From: a virus
Reading direction: 5' to 3' (one strand)
IMG/VR virus record: IMGVR_UViG_3300044833_000057
Coordinates: 1 to 30,776 of that record
DNA length: 30,776 bases
Shown here: positions 7,862 through 13,792 of the stretch, piece after piece
Layout: the number at the start of each line of letters is the position of its first letter
Position numbering within the stretch: position 1 is the first letter of the stretch
Program-made: the position numbers and the translations under genes
The notes under the pieces: generated by a model
What the model saw: only the letters and a program-made list of their open reading frames with translations
What the model was told of the DNA's origin: nothing
Databases searched by the model: none

Positions 7862-8040
7862 GGCGACTCCTCAGCAGCCTTCGTGAGCGCAATCCACTCG
7901 ATGTCGTCACGGAGCCGCATGCACGATTCCGCCAGATCCGTGTTGTCGTGCTCCTCGGCGTAGGTTGCGACCTCGCCTACGAAGTCGAGCAGCCTCGCGA
8001 ACTGCGGGTCCAGCCTGACGTAGATAACCGTCGACGCCAT
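7858..8040 (-). CDS. small hypothetical helical protein (60 aa)
   Basis: The start is ATG 8040, which overlaps the TAA of the gene upstream (TAATG). A longer frame to 8337 exists, but its first 100 residues are Arg-rich shadow sequence. The chosen product is 'MASTVIYVRLDPQFARLLDFVG' followed by an amphipathic helix and 'CMRLRDDIEWIALTKAAEE'. It resembles small RHH-like or helical phage proteins. Function is unknown. Confidence 0.65.
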   Translation of the reverse strand: MASTVIYVRLDPQFARLLDFVGEVATYAEEHDNTDLAESCMRLRDDIEWIALTKAAEESP

Positions 8041-8372
8041 TACGCTGCTCGCCTTGTCTGCCAGGGCTGCGCACGATCTCGGGAACCGATCGCGACCGCT
8101 CGAGCCCGATCCTCGGTGCAGTCTGGGCAGGCGCAGGTCATCGTGCCGCTGCAGGCTGGGATCTCTGGGGCCGTGGTTTTGCCGAGCGTCTGGATTCGCA
8201 GCACGTTCGGCGGGTTCCCGTAGCAGGCGTGGCAACGGCAGCCAGGATTGCCTGGGCACGGAATGTCCTTGGCGATCACGAGCATGCGAACGATGTCTGC
8301 GCGCGAGAAGTCTCCGACTGGCAACAGCCACCTCCATGTGGACCGCGGGGACGTGAGCGGAAAACGGCGCAC
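8040..8372 (-). CDS. cysteine-rich putative zinc-binding protein
   Basis: The frame runs from GTG 8372 to TAA 8040 (110 residues). It carries cysteines in 'IPCPGNPGCRCHACYG' and 'ACSGTMTCACPDCTED', enough for one or two zinc sites. The start is uncertain: ATG 8285 would give about 81 residues and keep all cysteines, and neither has a strong ribosome site. It is the first gene after the double-HTH protein, separated by 48 bases. Function is unknown; nucleic acid binding is plausible. Confidence 0.55.
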   Translation of the reverse strand: MRRFPLTSPRSTWRWLLPVGDFSRADIVRMLVIAKDIPCPGNPGCRCHACYGNPPNVLRIQTLGKTTAPEIPACSGTMTCACPDCTEDRARAVAIGSRDRAQPWQTRRAA

Positions 8373-8387
8373 GTAGTCCGGCAGCTT

Positions 8388-8420
8388 GGTCCGGATTCTA
8401 CACGCACCGTTCGGATGGCA
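8388..8420 (-). promoter_or_regulatory. candidate leftward promoter after the early operon
   Basis: The gap between the double-HTH gene and the next gene holds TAGAAT (8400 to 8395), a 5/6 match to a sigma-70 -10 box, with transcription expected near 8388. The -35 region is poor, as expected for an activated promoter. It would serve the packaging/head genes. This rests on one hexamer only. Confidence 0.25.
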
Positions 8421-8993
8421 TCAGGCGGCACGCTTCAGGAGGCGGCGGATAGTCGTTTTCGGCAGCTTCGTCAACAGCCCGATCTGCCGCTCGGTCAATC
8501 CGCGCGATGCGAGTTCCGTCACGCGTTCCTTGTCCTCGACGTGGTCTGCGATCGGCGTGACCTTCGCGCCGTCCATGACCATTCGGTCGTTCGCGAGCCG
8601 GATCTTCCGCACCCGTGTCTCGGTGCATCTGAGCCTCACTGCGACCTCGGCGCACGACCATCCCTCCGCTTCAAGGATTCGGCTATCAAGGATTTGCGCG
8701 TCGGACGGGAGATCCTTCCGTGCCTGTTTGCCGTAGCCGCGCCATGTACGCAGCTCGGCAATCGCAGCCTGCACGACTCGTTCGCGCTTGTGCTTCTCGG
8801 CTTCGTCGAACCGCTGGCGCCAGTACACGTGCGGAGCGTCAGGAGTCTTCGACTCGTCGTCCGCCAGGAGCTTTGAATCCGGTACGCCGCCGCCGCCAGA
8901 CGCGTTCCACTGCGACGTCGTTCCGTGCGAGAGCATTTCGAGCGCGCCGAGCACGGTTCGCATCTGCTGCTCGATCGACGGCTTCTCAGTCAT
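8421..8993 (-). CDS. double helix-turn-helix DNA-binding protein, candidate late-gene regulator
   Basis: A 190-residue protein with two HTH-like segments near the C-terminus. The first is 'EGWSCAEVAVRLRCTETRVRKIRLAN'-like, around residues 110-135. The second is 'ASRGLTERQIGLLTKLPKTTIRRLLK', around 162-188, close to sigma region 4 / resolvase-type helices. The N-terminal half contains a basic helix with 'YWRQRFDEAEKHKRERV'. It is the last gene of the coupled early operon and precedes a gap with a possible -10 box, the usual place of a late-gene activator. That role is inference. ATG 8993 overlaps the upstream stop. Confidence 0.75.
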   Translation of the reverse strand: MTEKPSIEQQMRTVLGALEMLSHGTTSQWNASGGGGVPDSKLLADDESKTPDAPHVYWRQRFDEAEKHKRERVVQAAIAELRTWRGYGKQARKDLPSDAQILDSRILEAEGWSCAEVAVRLRCTETRVRKIRLANDRMVMDGAKVTPIADHVEDKERVTELASRGLTERQIGLLTKLPKTTIRRLLKRAA

Positions 8994-9229
8994 GCCCCGC
9001 TAGGCCCTCCCCGCCGCCGTTTTCCCAGGTCGCCATCAGTCCTTGAAGGGGTCGTAGACATCAGCACCGGCCATCGCCACGCCGATCGGGCGCAAGCGGT
9101 GGAGAACTTCGATCGTGTCTCCCTGCGGTGAGTTATCGCGCTGCGCGCCATCCCTTCCTGGGAATCGGTGTAGGCGCGGCCCGCGACGTAATCGAACACG
9201 ATCACCGGAGCCTCGGTCTGGCGCCTCAT
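8990..9229 (-). CDS. small protein with N-terminal RRQTEAP motif; frame uncertain downstream
   Basis: ATG 9229 overlaps the previous stop, and TGA 8990 overlaps the next ATG. The product is 79 residues, beginning MRRQTEAPVIVFDYVAGRAYTDSQEG. The first third is protein-like and repeats the start of the neighbouring gene at 9226-9456. The last half is Arg/Ser-rich. Another frame, ending at 9036 with 'GDTIEVLHRLRPIGVAMAGADVYDPFKD', reads more naturally, so a frameshift around 9120-9150 is possible. Its 3' end carries the 19-bp junction repeat shared with 12116-12134. Confidence 0.5.
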   Translation of the reverse strand: MRRQTEAPVIVFDYVAGRAYTDSQEGMARSAITHRRETRSKFSTACARSAWRWPVLMSTTPSRTDGDLGKRRRGGPSGA

Positions 9230-9456
9230 GACACGACCTCCCCAACACGCGGCTCCTGGCGTCGCCACCGCTCCGCCGCGCGCTGCGCGCCACGCAGTGT
9301 CCGGTGCAGCGACGTGGACCGTTCCGGGATCGCGATCCCCCACCGACGGTCGACGATGTAGCGAAACCACCAGCCGCGGTATTCGCGAATCTCGGACGTG
9401 AACTCCCACCGCAACCGCGGCACCGGAGCCTCGTTCTGGCGCCGGTCCTCAGCCAC
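9226..9456 (-). CDS. small basic protein with N-terminal DRRQNEAP motif
   Basis: GTG 9456 overlaps the preceding stop by 8 bases; the product is 76 residues. After MAEDRRQNEAPV it has 'LRWEFTSEIREYRGWWFRYIVDRRWG' (beta/aromatic) and a basic C-terminal helix 'LHRTLRGAQRAAERWRR'. The first ~21 bases of its RRQNEAPV coding stretch nearly match those of the downstream gene. No family is recognised. Confidence 0.6.
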   Translation of the reverse strand: MAEDRRQNEAPVPRLRWEFTSEIREYRGWWFRYIVDRRWGIAIPERSTSLHRTLRGAQRAAERWRRQEPRVGEVVS

Positions 9457-9553
9457 GTCCCATCGCCTCCTCGTAACTCACGATCCGCCGCCCGATCCAC
9501 TCCGCGCAGCCGACATTGACGGCGTTGCCAAGCCATCTGGCGCCGAAGATCAT
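9449..9553 (-). pseudogene. C-terminal remnant of a cytosine-5 DNA methyltransferase
   Basis: A 34-residue frame from ATG 9553 (ATGA overlap with the upstream gene) to TGA 9449. 'RWLGNAVNVGCAEWIGRRI' matches the last conserved block (motif X, G-N-A/S-V...A..IG.RI) of C5 methyltransferases. Motif X packs against the SAM-binding core and has no activity alone. None of the other motifs (PCQ, ENV, QRR) is found next to it. It is therefore best read as a leftover fragment that kept coupled translation signals. The family link rests on this one motif. Confidence 0.6.
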
Positions 9554-9786
9554 GCCGCCTGCTTCTGGGTGTGGTGCGGCCGGACAATCCCGAGAATCTC
9601 GATTGTCGGGACGTGCCAGCCGTCGATGACGGCGAACGCGCCGGTGACGGACACGTAGCTGACGTTGCCTTCGAGGCGTTGGATCATGCACCGTTTGGTG
9701 AGCGTGAGGACGACGGGTCGTCTGCTGATCCAGTGGCCGCGGAGTTCCCAGGCGATGGTTTGCTCGTTGCGTTCGAGCGCGGTCAT
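9550..9786 (-). CDS. small hypothetical beta-rich protein (78 aa)
   Basis: ATG 9786 and TGA 9550 both overlap neighbours (ATGA). The product is mostly beta-strand ('WISRRPVVLTLTKRCMIQRLEGNVSYVSVTGAFAVIDGWHVP'), ending with 'IVRPHHTQKQAA'. This pattern resembles small phage OB/SH3-like proteins, but no family can be named. Confidence 0.65.
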   Translation of the reverse strand: MTALERNEQTIAWELRGHWISRRPVVLTLTKRCMIQRLEGNVSYVSVTGAFAVIDGWHVPTIEILGIVRPHHTQKQAA

Positions 9787-10034
9787 GCCACCACCTTCCC
9801 GTCAGCGATGACCAGTTCCCATGCGCGTGAGTGCGTGGCGTCGCGGAGTGGTTCGAGGTGCGCTTCGACTTGGCGGACGGCGTCGAGACCGGCAAGGTAG
9901 TCCGCGACGTCAATCCGCTTCTCTTTGCGCGCCTGGTGCAGCTGGACGCGGTGCATGATGGCGGCGTCGAGTGCGGCGTCGAGGACGGCCGTGTAGGCCG
10001 GGTTCTTGCGGCGCTCAGAATGCCGGTCGGTCAC
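9783..10034 (-). CDS. small helical protein (83 aa)
   Basis: GTG 10034 overlaps the upstream stop. The product is charged and helical ('MTDRHSERRKNPAYTAVLD', 'MHRVQLHQARKEKRIDVADYLAGLD', 'QVEAHLEPLRDATHSRAWEL'). No motif is recognised. It is coupled on both sides. Confidence 0.65.
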   Translation of the reverse strand: MTDRHSERRKNPAYTAVLDAALDAAIMHRVQLHQARKEKRIDVADYLAGLDAVRQVEAHLEPLRDATHSRAWELVIADGKVVA

Positions 10035-10195
10035 GCCGCGTCGCGCTCCACGAGAGCCGCAGCGAGCTCGGCGCGGTCGAGGGCGATCGTCTCGCCGTCG
10101 TCGAGGACCAGGAGCAGGATGCGCGGGTCGTCGGTGTTGACGACCGCGGGCTCGGCTTCGTTCTCGTTGCGGGTGACCATCACGAGGCGGTCCAT
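10031..10195 (-). CDS. small hypothetical protein (54 aa)
   Basis: The start is ATG 10195. A longer frame to 10282 runs through the tRNA and was rejected. The product is 'DDPRILLLVLDDGETIALDRAELAAALVERDAA' preceded by a short acidic arm, with a compact beta-beta-alpha pattern common in small phage proteins of unknown role. Its 3' end (10031-10062) is 28/32 identical to 12023-12054, another stop/start junction. Confidence 0.6.
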   Translation of the reverse strand: MDRLVMVTRNENEAEPAVVNTDDPRILLLVLDDGETIALDRAELAAALVERDAA

Positions 10196-10226
10196 GCGGA
10201 CTCCAATCGGGTAGGTTTGGCCGCCC

Positions 10227-10297
10227 GGCGGGGTGGCCGAGTGGTTAGGCAGCGGTCTGCAAAACCGCGTAGGCGCGTTCAATTCGCGTCCCCGCCT
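10227..10297 (+). tRNA. tRNA-Cys (anticodon GCA)
   Basis: A complete cloverleaf in 71 bases. The acceptor stem GGCGGGG/CCCCGCC is followed by discriminator T. The D arm is GCC-GAGTGGTTA-GGC, and the anticodon arm is GCGGT-CTGCAAA-ACCGC with GCA at 34-36. The variable loop has 4 bases, and the T arm is GCGCG-TTCAATT-CGCGT with one G-U pair. No CCA is encoded. It lies on the strand opposite the early operon, just beyond the integrase, where tRNA-type attachment sites are often found. It may be a phage-carried tRNA or a captured host attB. Confidence 0.93.
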
Positions 10298-10418
10298 TCG
10301 TTCGCGCTCGCGAGCGTTCGCCGACCCACTGGCGCTGGTAGTTGCGCTTGTTCTCGGCGTTTCGTCCGCGGGGCTCGTGAAGCCGAGTCCCGGCGTTCTC
10401 TTTCTCGCGGGTAGTCAT
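10245..10418 (-). CDS. 57-aa basic ORF ending inside the antisense tRNA, probably truncated
   Basis: ATG 10418 overlaps the integrase stop (ATGA). The first ~40 residues ('MTTREKENAGTRLHEP', 'NAENKRNYQRQWVGERSRART') look like the basic N-terminal arm that precedes the metal fold in HNH/zinc proteins. The frame then enters the complement of the tRNA-Cys and stops. The remainder was likely lost when the tRNA was acquired. It may be expressed, but probably without activity. Confidence 0.5.
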   Translation of the reverse strand: MTTREKENAGTRLHEPRGRNAENKRNYQRQWVGERSRARTKAGTRIERAYAVLQTAA

Positions 10419-11353
10419 TGGGCGGATTGGGTCGTGGGGGAGGGGGTAGGCTCGGGGCTCGCTGTGGTACGGTCGTATCGGAGGCCGTGGACCGCGATCG
10501 TCAGCTGGTCTAGGGTGGCGTCGCCGACGTAGGCTTTGGTGGTTCGTACGTCGGCGTGGCCGAGCATCGCGCGGGCGAGTTCGATGCCGCCGTGACGGGC
10601 TACGTGGTCGCCGAACGCGTGCCGGAGAAGGTGGGGGTGGACGTGCGCGACGAGGCCGGCGCGCTTCCCTACGCGGCCGACGAGCTCCCAGAGCGGCTTT
10701 GGTGCCATCGGCTGGCCCGGGATCTTCCGGCGCTGCGTGTTGAACGGCGGATCCACCCACCGGGTAGCCGTCAGCACGTAGTCGAGGGCGCTTGAGGTGT
10801 CGAGGATGTCCGCGATGATCGGCTCGAGTTCTTCGATGATGGGGATGAACCGTTCGCGGCCGCCTTTTCCGATCTCGGCGGACACCCAGACGAACCCCGG
10901 GCGCAGGAGATGCTCGACACGCAGGCCCCGAAGCTCCGCGGAGCGCAGGCCGGCGCAGAGTCCGAGATGGATGGCCCGGGTTTCCTGTTCGGTTTCGCAG
11001 GCATTGAGCATCGCGATCGCCTCGCCCCTGGTGAGGCGGTAGACGCTCGTCGGTCGTGCTTTCGGACGGCGTGTCTGTTCGGCCGGGTTGTTTGCCCGTA
11101 TGCCTTCCTCTACGGTCCACCGGTAGAAGCTGACGAGTGCGGCGCGTCGTGCGCGCTGGGTGTTCGGGTGCGGCCAGCGCGTCAGGGTTCGTTTGACCTC
11201 GTCGCGGCCGATCGTTCTCGGGTCGCGGTTCCCGACATCCTGGGCGTGAAGGTCCAGCGTCGCCCGGTAGGACCGGTCGGTCGCCTCAGAATTGATCCGG
11301 CCGGCCTGCCGCTGGTCGGCGACGTACAGGTCGATCGCTTCGCGGAAGGTCAT
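10415..11353 (-). CDS. int: tyrosine recombinase / integrase
   Basis: A 312-residue protein. The N-terminal SAM-like core-binding domain covers about residues 1-95 and the catalytic domain about 105-290. Catalytic residues visible are R137 in 'AGLRSAELRG', K163 in 'GKGGRER', H241 and R244 in 'HPHLLRH', H266 in 'LGHADV' and nucleophile Y275 in 'TTKAYV'. The set is complete, so it should be active in site-specific recombination (integration/excision or dimer resolution). It has no arm-binding extension and looks XerC/D-like. It is coupled (ATGA) to RusA upstream, and a tRNA-Cys lies ~120 bases past its end. Integrases usually sit by the immunity region, so this placement within the early operon is less common. 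Confidence 0.92.
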   Translation of the reverse strand: MTFREAIDLYVADQRQAGRINSEATDRSYRATLDLHAQDVGNRDPRTIGRDEVKRTLTRWPHPNTQRARRAALVSFYRWTVEEGIRANNPAEQTRRPKARPTSVYRLTRGEAIAMLNACETEQETRAIHLGLCAGLRSAELRGLRVEHLLRPGFVWVSAEIGKGGRERFIPIIEELEPIIADILDTSSALDYVLTATRWVDPPFNTQRRKIPGQPMAPKPLWELVGRVGKRAGLVAHVHPHLLRHAFGDHVARHGGIELARAMLGHADVRTTKAYVGDATLDQLTIAVHGLRYDRTTASPEPTPSPTTQSAQ

Positions 11354-11823
11354 ACGGCGATCTCGGCCTGGACGGTGGTGCCGTTAAGCGGGATGGCCTC
11401 AAGGAATCGGATGGTGATCTCGACTCGTTCGGGGAGCCCGTACCGTTTCGACAGGTACTCGTCGACGATGACGGCATCGTCGGAATACACAATCCCACTC
11501 ATGGCGTCCTCAACGAGACGCCCGAGTTTCAGGGCGTCTGGTGCGCTTGTCGGCGCCCATGGCGCGCCCGGCTTCACGACGTCGGCGTTGCGTCCGGTGC
11601 CGTAGTGTGCGGCTGGGCGGCGGCGGAAGAACACGGCGGTCAGTTCGACGGGGCCGCGGTATGGGGCCTGTCCGTTCATGGCCGTGATGGCGGCGCCGGC
11701 GACTTGTTGTTTCCAGGGTGCGGCGTTGGGGTTGGCGTCGATGACGCGGACGTAGCCGCCGGTGCGGATCGCACGTTTTGATCCGCCTGGTGCGGGGGTG
11801 CCGTACACGACGAACTGGATCAC
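11350..11823 (-). CDS. rusA: RusA-family Holliday junction resolvase
   Basis: A 157-residue protein from GTG 11823, which overlaps the upstream stop; the longer frame to 11892 is Arg-rich and rejected. The family start 'FVVYGTPAPGGSKRA' is followed by the metal-binding acidic cluster: D96 in 'PDALKLGRLVED', D106, and D115/D116 in 'IVYSDDAVI'. RusA dimers cut four-way junctions and would resolve recombination or replication intermediates before packaging. It works in the same pathway as the ERF annealing protein at 20033-20707. Confidence 0.9.
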   Translation of the reverse strand: MIQFVVYGTPAPGGSKRAIRTGGYVRVIDANPNAAPWKQQVAGAAITAMNGQAPYRGPVELTAVFFRRRPAAHYGTGRNADVVKPGAPWAPTSAPDALKLGRLVEDAMSGIVYSDDAVIVDEYLSKRYGLPERVEITIRFLEAIPLNGTTVQAEIAV

Positions 11824-12026
11824 GACGTCTCCTCGCGCATCCGCGCCAGACCGAGGAGGCCTGCGATTCGTTCGTCGTGCGCCTTCTGCCACCTCTCGAT
11901 CCGCTCAGCGATCGTGTCCCATGACACCTCAGGGCGCCCATCCGTCCGGCGCACATAGGCGCTCAACGGCTCCACGGGCAGCGATTTGCTACTGCCGGTT
12001 TGCCCCTGTTGCGGCTGATCCGTCAT
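11820..12026 (-). CDS. small hypothetical protein (68 aa)
   Basis: ATG 12026 overlaps the upstream junction (ATGA); the stop overlaps the RusA GTG. It has a polar Gln/Ser-rich N-terminal 20 residues and then a helical region 'VSWDTIAERIERWQKAHDERIAGLLGLARMREE'. No family is recognised. It may be a RusA partner by position only. Confidence 0.6.
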   Translation of the reverse strand: MTDQPQQGQTGSSKSLPVEPLSAYVRRTDGRPEVSWDTIAERIERWQKAHDERIAGLLGLARMREETS

Positions 12027-12088
12027 GCCGCCTCACGCTCCACGAGCGCCGCAGATGGCCTGCTCGGTGCGCGTTCGAGCATCGTCAC
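12023..12088 (-). CDS. 21-codon micro-ORF at a repeated gene junction
   Basis: GTG 12088 overlaps the stop of an even shorter frame (ATG 12120 to TGA 12085, 11 codons), which itself overlaps the stop of 12117-12398. The product ends 'SAALVEREAA', matching the end of the gene at 10031-10195 ('LAAALVERDAA') both at DNA and protein level. It is probably the leftover 3' end of a lost gene that still passes ribosomes to the next ATG. Confidence 0.35.
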   Translation of the reverse strand: MTMLERAPSRPSAALVEREAA

Positions 12089-12116
12089 GCGATCACACCC
12101 GATAGGAGCAGAGCCG

Positions 12117-12398
12117 TCATGCCCCGCTAGGCCCCCGACTCGACGCCTCGCGCTCCATCGCCTTGCCGCGCAGATAGCCGTCCTCCTCCGGGCAGCACCC
12201 AGCGCCCGTGAACTCGTCGGGTGGCCCTTCGCACTGACAGTCCTCAGCGTTATCGCCGCAGTGCAGACAGATCAGATGCTCACCGGGCTCGCGCTCTCCT
12301 TGCCAGCAGTCGCACCAGAAGCCCGCACGCGCCGCGACGGTCTGCGCTGCGGCCTCGCGCGCCGTCCTCCACCACGCCTCGCTTTGGCGGCCGGTCAT
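12117..12398 (-). CDS. zinc-ribbon microprotein with N-terminal GRQSEAW motif
   Basis: ATG 12398 overlaps the upstream stop; 93 residues. The start MTGRQSEAWW carries the recurring island motif. Cysteines follow as 'WCDCWQG', 'ICLHCGDN', 'DCQCEG' and 'GCCPEED', enough for one or two zinc sites. A longer frame to 12614 was rejected because the gene at 12395-12523 uses that DNA in another frame. Function is unknown. The 3' end has the 19-bp junction repeat also found at 8989-9007. Confidence 0.65.
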   Translation of the reverse strand: MTGRQSEAWWRTAREAAAQTVAARAGFWCDCWQGEREPGEHLICLHCGDNAEDCQCEGPPDEFTGAGCCPEEDGYLRGKAMEREASSRGPSGA

Positions 12399-12523
12399 CG
12401 GAGCACCAGCCAGCACCAGACGCAGAACCAGCGCGCATGTATCGACGGGCAGCCCGTCGCGCCGCACGACGAGCACTTCACCGGCACGCCGATGGGCCAT
12501 GCCACGCTCAGGCGGCTGCTCAT
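12395..12523 (-). CDS. 42-aa zinc-ribbon microprotein
   Basis: ATG 12523 overlaps the upstream stop and TGA 12395 overlaps the next ATG. Two CxxC pairs ('KCSSCGATGCPS' and 'FCVWCWLV') form a simple zinc ribbon. Its start MSSRLSVAW is a worn copy of the MTGRQSEAW start of the next gene, at both DNA and protein level. Confidence 0.65.
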   Translation of the reverse strand: MSSRLSVAWPIGVPVKCSSCGATGCPSIHARWFCVWCWLVLR

Positions 12524-12699
12524 TTGGCCTCCTTGATCTTGGTGCGCAATGCTCTAAGCTCGCGTGCCCATTTCGCGCCGCTGGTGCCGCGCCCACTGCC
12601 GCGCAAGCGCGCAATCTCCTCGTTCACGAGTGCCAAGAGCCACTGTCGCTCGTCTACGTTCACCACGATCAAAGCCTCGTCCTGGCGACCCTCGGTCAT
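12520..12699 (-). CDS. 59-aa helical microprotein with EGRQDEA motif
   Basis: ATG 12699, coupled at both ends. After MTEGRQDEAL it has 'VDERQWLLALVNEEIARLRG' and a basic helix 'WARELRALRTKIKEAK'. It lacks cysteines, so the shared N-terminal motif is not part of a zinc fold. No function can be given. Confidence 0.65.
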   Translation of the reverse strand: MTEGRQDEALIVVNVDERQWLLALVNEEIARLRGSGRGTSGAKWARELRALRTKIKEAK

Positions 12700-12875
12700 A
12701 GCGCCAACTCCTCCGCGAGCAACGCACAGGCCACAGACTCCGTAGCCAGAGCACGGTCATGATCATCGAAACGCACCGCCCGCTCGACCTGCATCCGTTC
12801 CACGATCGAGTAGACCCGGTGGTGGAACACGGCATCCACCAGATAGCGGCGTGTCGCTTCCTCGGCCATCGTCAT
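12696..12875 (-). CDS. 59-aa helical microprotein
   Basis: ATG 12875 overlaps the upstream stop; the longer frame to 12983 lies inside the upstream gene and is rejected. The product is 'EEATRRYLVDAVFHHRVYSIVERMQVERAV' and then 'FDDHDRALATESVACALLAEEL', two amphipathic helices. No family is recognised. Confidence 0.6.
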   Translation of the reverse strand: MTMAEEATRRYLVDAVFHHRVYSIVERMQVERAVRFDDHDRALATESVACALLAEELAL

Positions 12876-13069
12876 GCGCTCAGACACCGACGCAGCCTCC
12901 TCCATATCGCCTTGGATTGAGCGCGCGAACACGCACGCCGATTGAGGCAGATCCACCGATCGCGATAGCTTGAACGGAGCCACCGCTTGCGCATCTCACG
13001 GCCGCAGATCGCACAGGTCGCATACTCCAACCACTGCGGCGGCCACGCCTCGTTTGGGCGGCCGGTCAC
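12872..13069 (-). CDS. zinc-binding microprotein with TGRPNEAW motif
   Basis: GTG 13069 overlaps the upstream stop (GTGA); 65 residues. MTGRPNEAWPPQW closely matches the start of 12117-12398. Then come 'YATCAICGREMRKRW' and 'WICLNRRACSRAQ', a treble-clef-like four-cysteine site, and a basic C-terminal helix. RNA or DNA binding is plausible but not shown. Confidence 0.65.
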   Translation of the reverse strand: MTGRPNEAWPPQWLEYATCAICGREMRKRWLRSSYRDRWICLNRRACSRAQSKAIWRRLRRCLSA

Positions 13070-13272
13070 GGTCGCACCCCCGGCACGAGCAGGCGGATGA
13101 TGTCCCGCGCCTGCTCCTCGGTATCGCACTCGCCGTGCGCACGGTTACGCGGACCCTCGATATGCCACTGCCACCAGCATCCGGAGACGTTCTCTTGAAT
13201 CCATGCCTGGCAGCCCTCGATCACGACGACGTCGATCATCTGTCGGCACAGGCGCCGACCCTCAGCGGACAT
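13066..13272 (-). CDS. small hypothetical protein (68 aa)
   Basis: ATG 13272 lies 11 bases inside the upstream gene. The start MSAEGRRLCRQ is a degenerate form of the island's MAEDRRQNE start. The body is mixed alpha/beta ('DVVVIEGCQAWIQENVSGCWWQWHIEG', 'DTEEQARDIIRLLVPG'), of the type seen in small phage proteins of unknown function. Confidence 0.65.
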   Translation of the reverse strand: MSAEGRRLCRQMIDVVVIEGCQAWIQENVSGCWWQWHIEGPRNRAHGECDTEEQARDIIRLLVPGVRP

Positions 13273-13573
13273 TGCGCATCGCCTCCGTTGCGTAGCCGCG
13301 GTAGCGGACCAGCGCTCCGCAGTCGTGAATCTGGATCAAGATCGATGCGGGCGGCGCTCCAATCGGCCACGCGTCGTAGGCCAGATAGTCGGGCTTGATC
13401 TCTCCTGCTTCCATCTGGTGATAGCCGCCACCCTGAGCAACGACAACACTGCGGAAGTCGATCACCGGCACCATCGGCGGCCAGTCGCCTAGCTTCCAGT
13501 CGCCGTTGACGCGAACGCGGCATACCTCCGCACCGCACTCGGGACAAGCCTCGCTCTGGCGCCGATCGCTCAT
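13262..13573 (-). CDS. zinc-ribbon protein with DRRQSEA motif (103 aa)
   Basis: ATG 13573, with GAGG 4 bases upstream. MSDRRQSEACPECGAEVCRV combines the island motif with a CxxC and a further Cys. The rest is beta-rich with 'IDFRSVVVAQGG', 'DYLAYDAWPIGAPP' and 'ILIQIHDCGALVRYRGYAT'. It looks like a phage homologue of small restriction-alleviation/Lar-like zinc proteins, but this is a weak resemblance. Function is unknown. Confidence 0.6.
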   Translation of the reverse strand: MSDRRQSEACPECGAEVCRVRVNGDWKLGDWPPMVPVIDFRSVVVAQGGGYHQMEAGEIKPDYLAYDAWPIGAPPASILIQIHDCGALVRYRGYATEAMRNVR

Positions 13574-13628
13574 AGATCCTCGGGCTTACGTTCTGGCGCC
13601 CGAACTCGGTCGTGACGATGCGGCTCAT
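13574..13628 (-). pseudogene. orphan gene start with an extra copy of the island motif
   Basis: ATG 13628 overlaps the previous stop (ATGA), exactly like a real gene start, and runs MSRIVTTEFGRQNVSPR with a near copy of the motif (CGCCAGAACG). It then leaves the frame of the gene beginning at 13573, and its continuation to 13236 is Arg-rich shadow sequence. It may be the start of a gene replaced by its neighbour, or a short leader for reinitiation. Confidence 0.35.
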
Positions 13629-13792
13629 GTGGGTCGCCCCCGACTCGGGGCCTCCAGGGCCTCCAGCCCGAGAATCACGCGAAAGCGATTGGGGTGGTCG
13701 TCGCCTAACTCCGAGCAGTGCACGCCAACGGGCGCCTCACAAGTTGGACACGGCACCGCTAGAGCCTGCTCCGGCTCGTTTTGGCGGCTCAC
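13625..13792 (-). CDS. zinc-ribbon microprotein with SRQNEPE motif (55 aa)
   Basis: GTG 13792 overlaps the upstream stop (GTGA). MSRQNEPEQALAVPCPTCEAPVGVHC is followed by 'HPNRFRVILGLEAL'. CPTC plus 'VHC' and a His give a likely zinc knuckle. The pattern resembles the small 'CP.C.AP.G..C...G..H..R' zinc-finger proteins common in actinobacteria and their phages, which have unknown function. Confidence 0.7.
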   Translation of the reverse strand: MSRQNEPEQALAVPCPTCEAPVGVHCSELGDDHPNRFRVILGLEALEAPSRGRPT

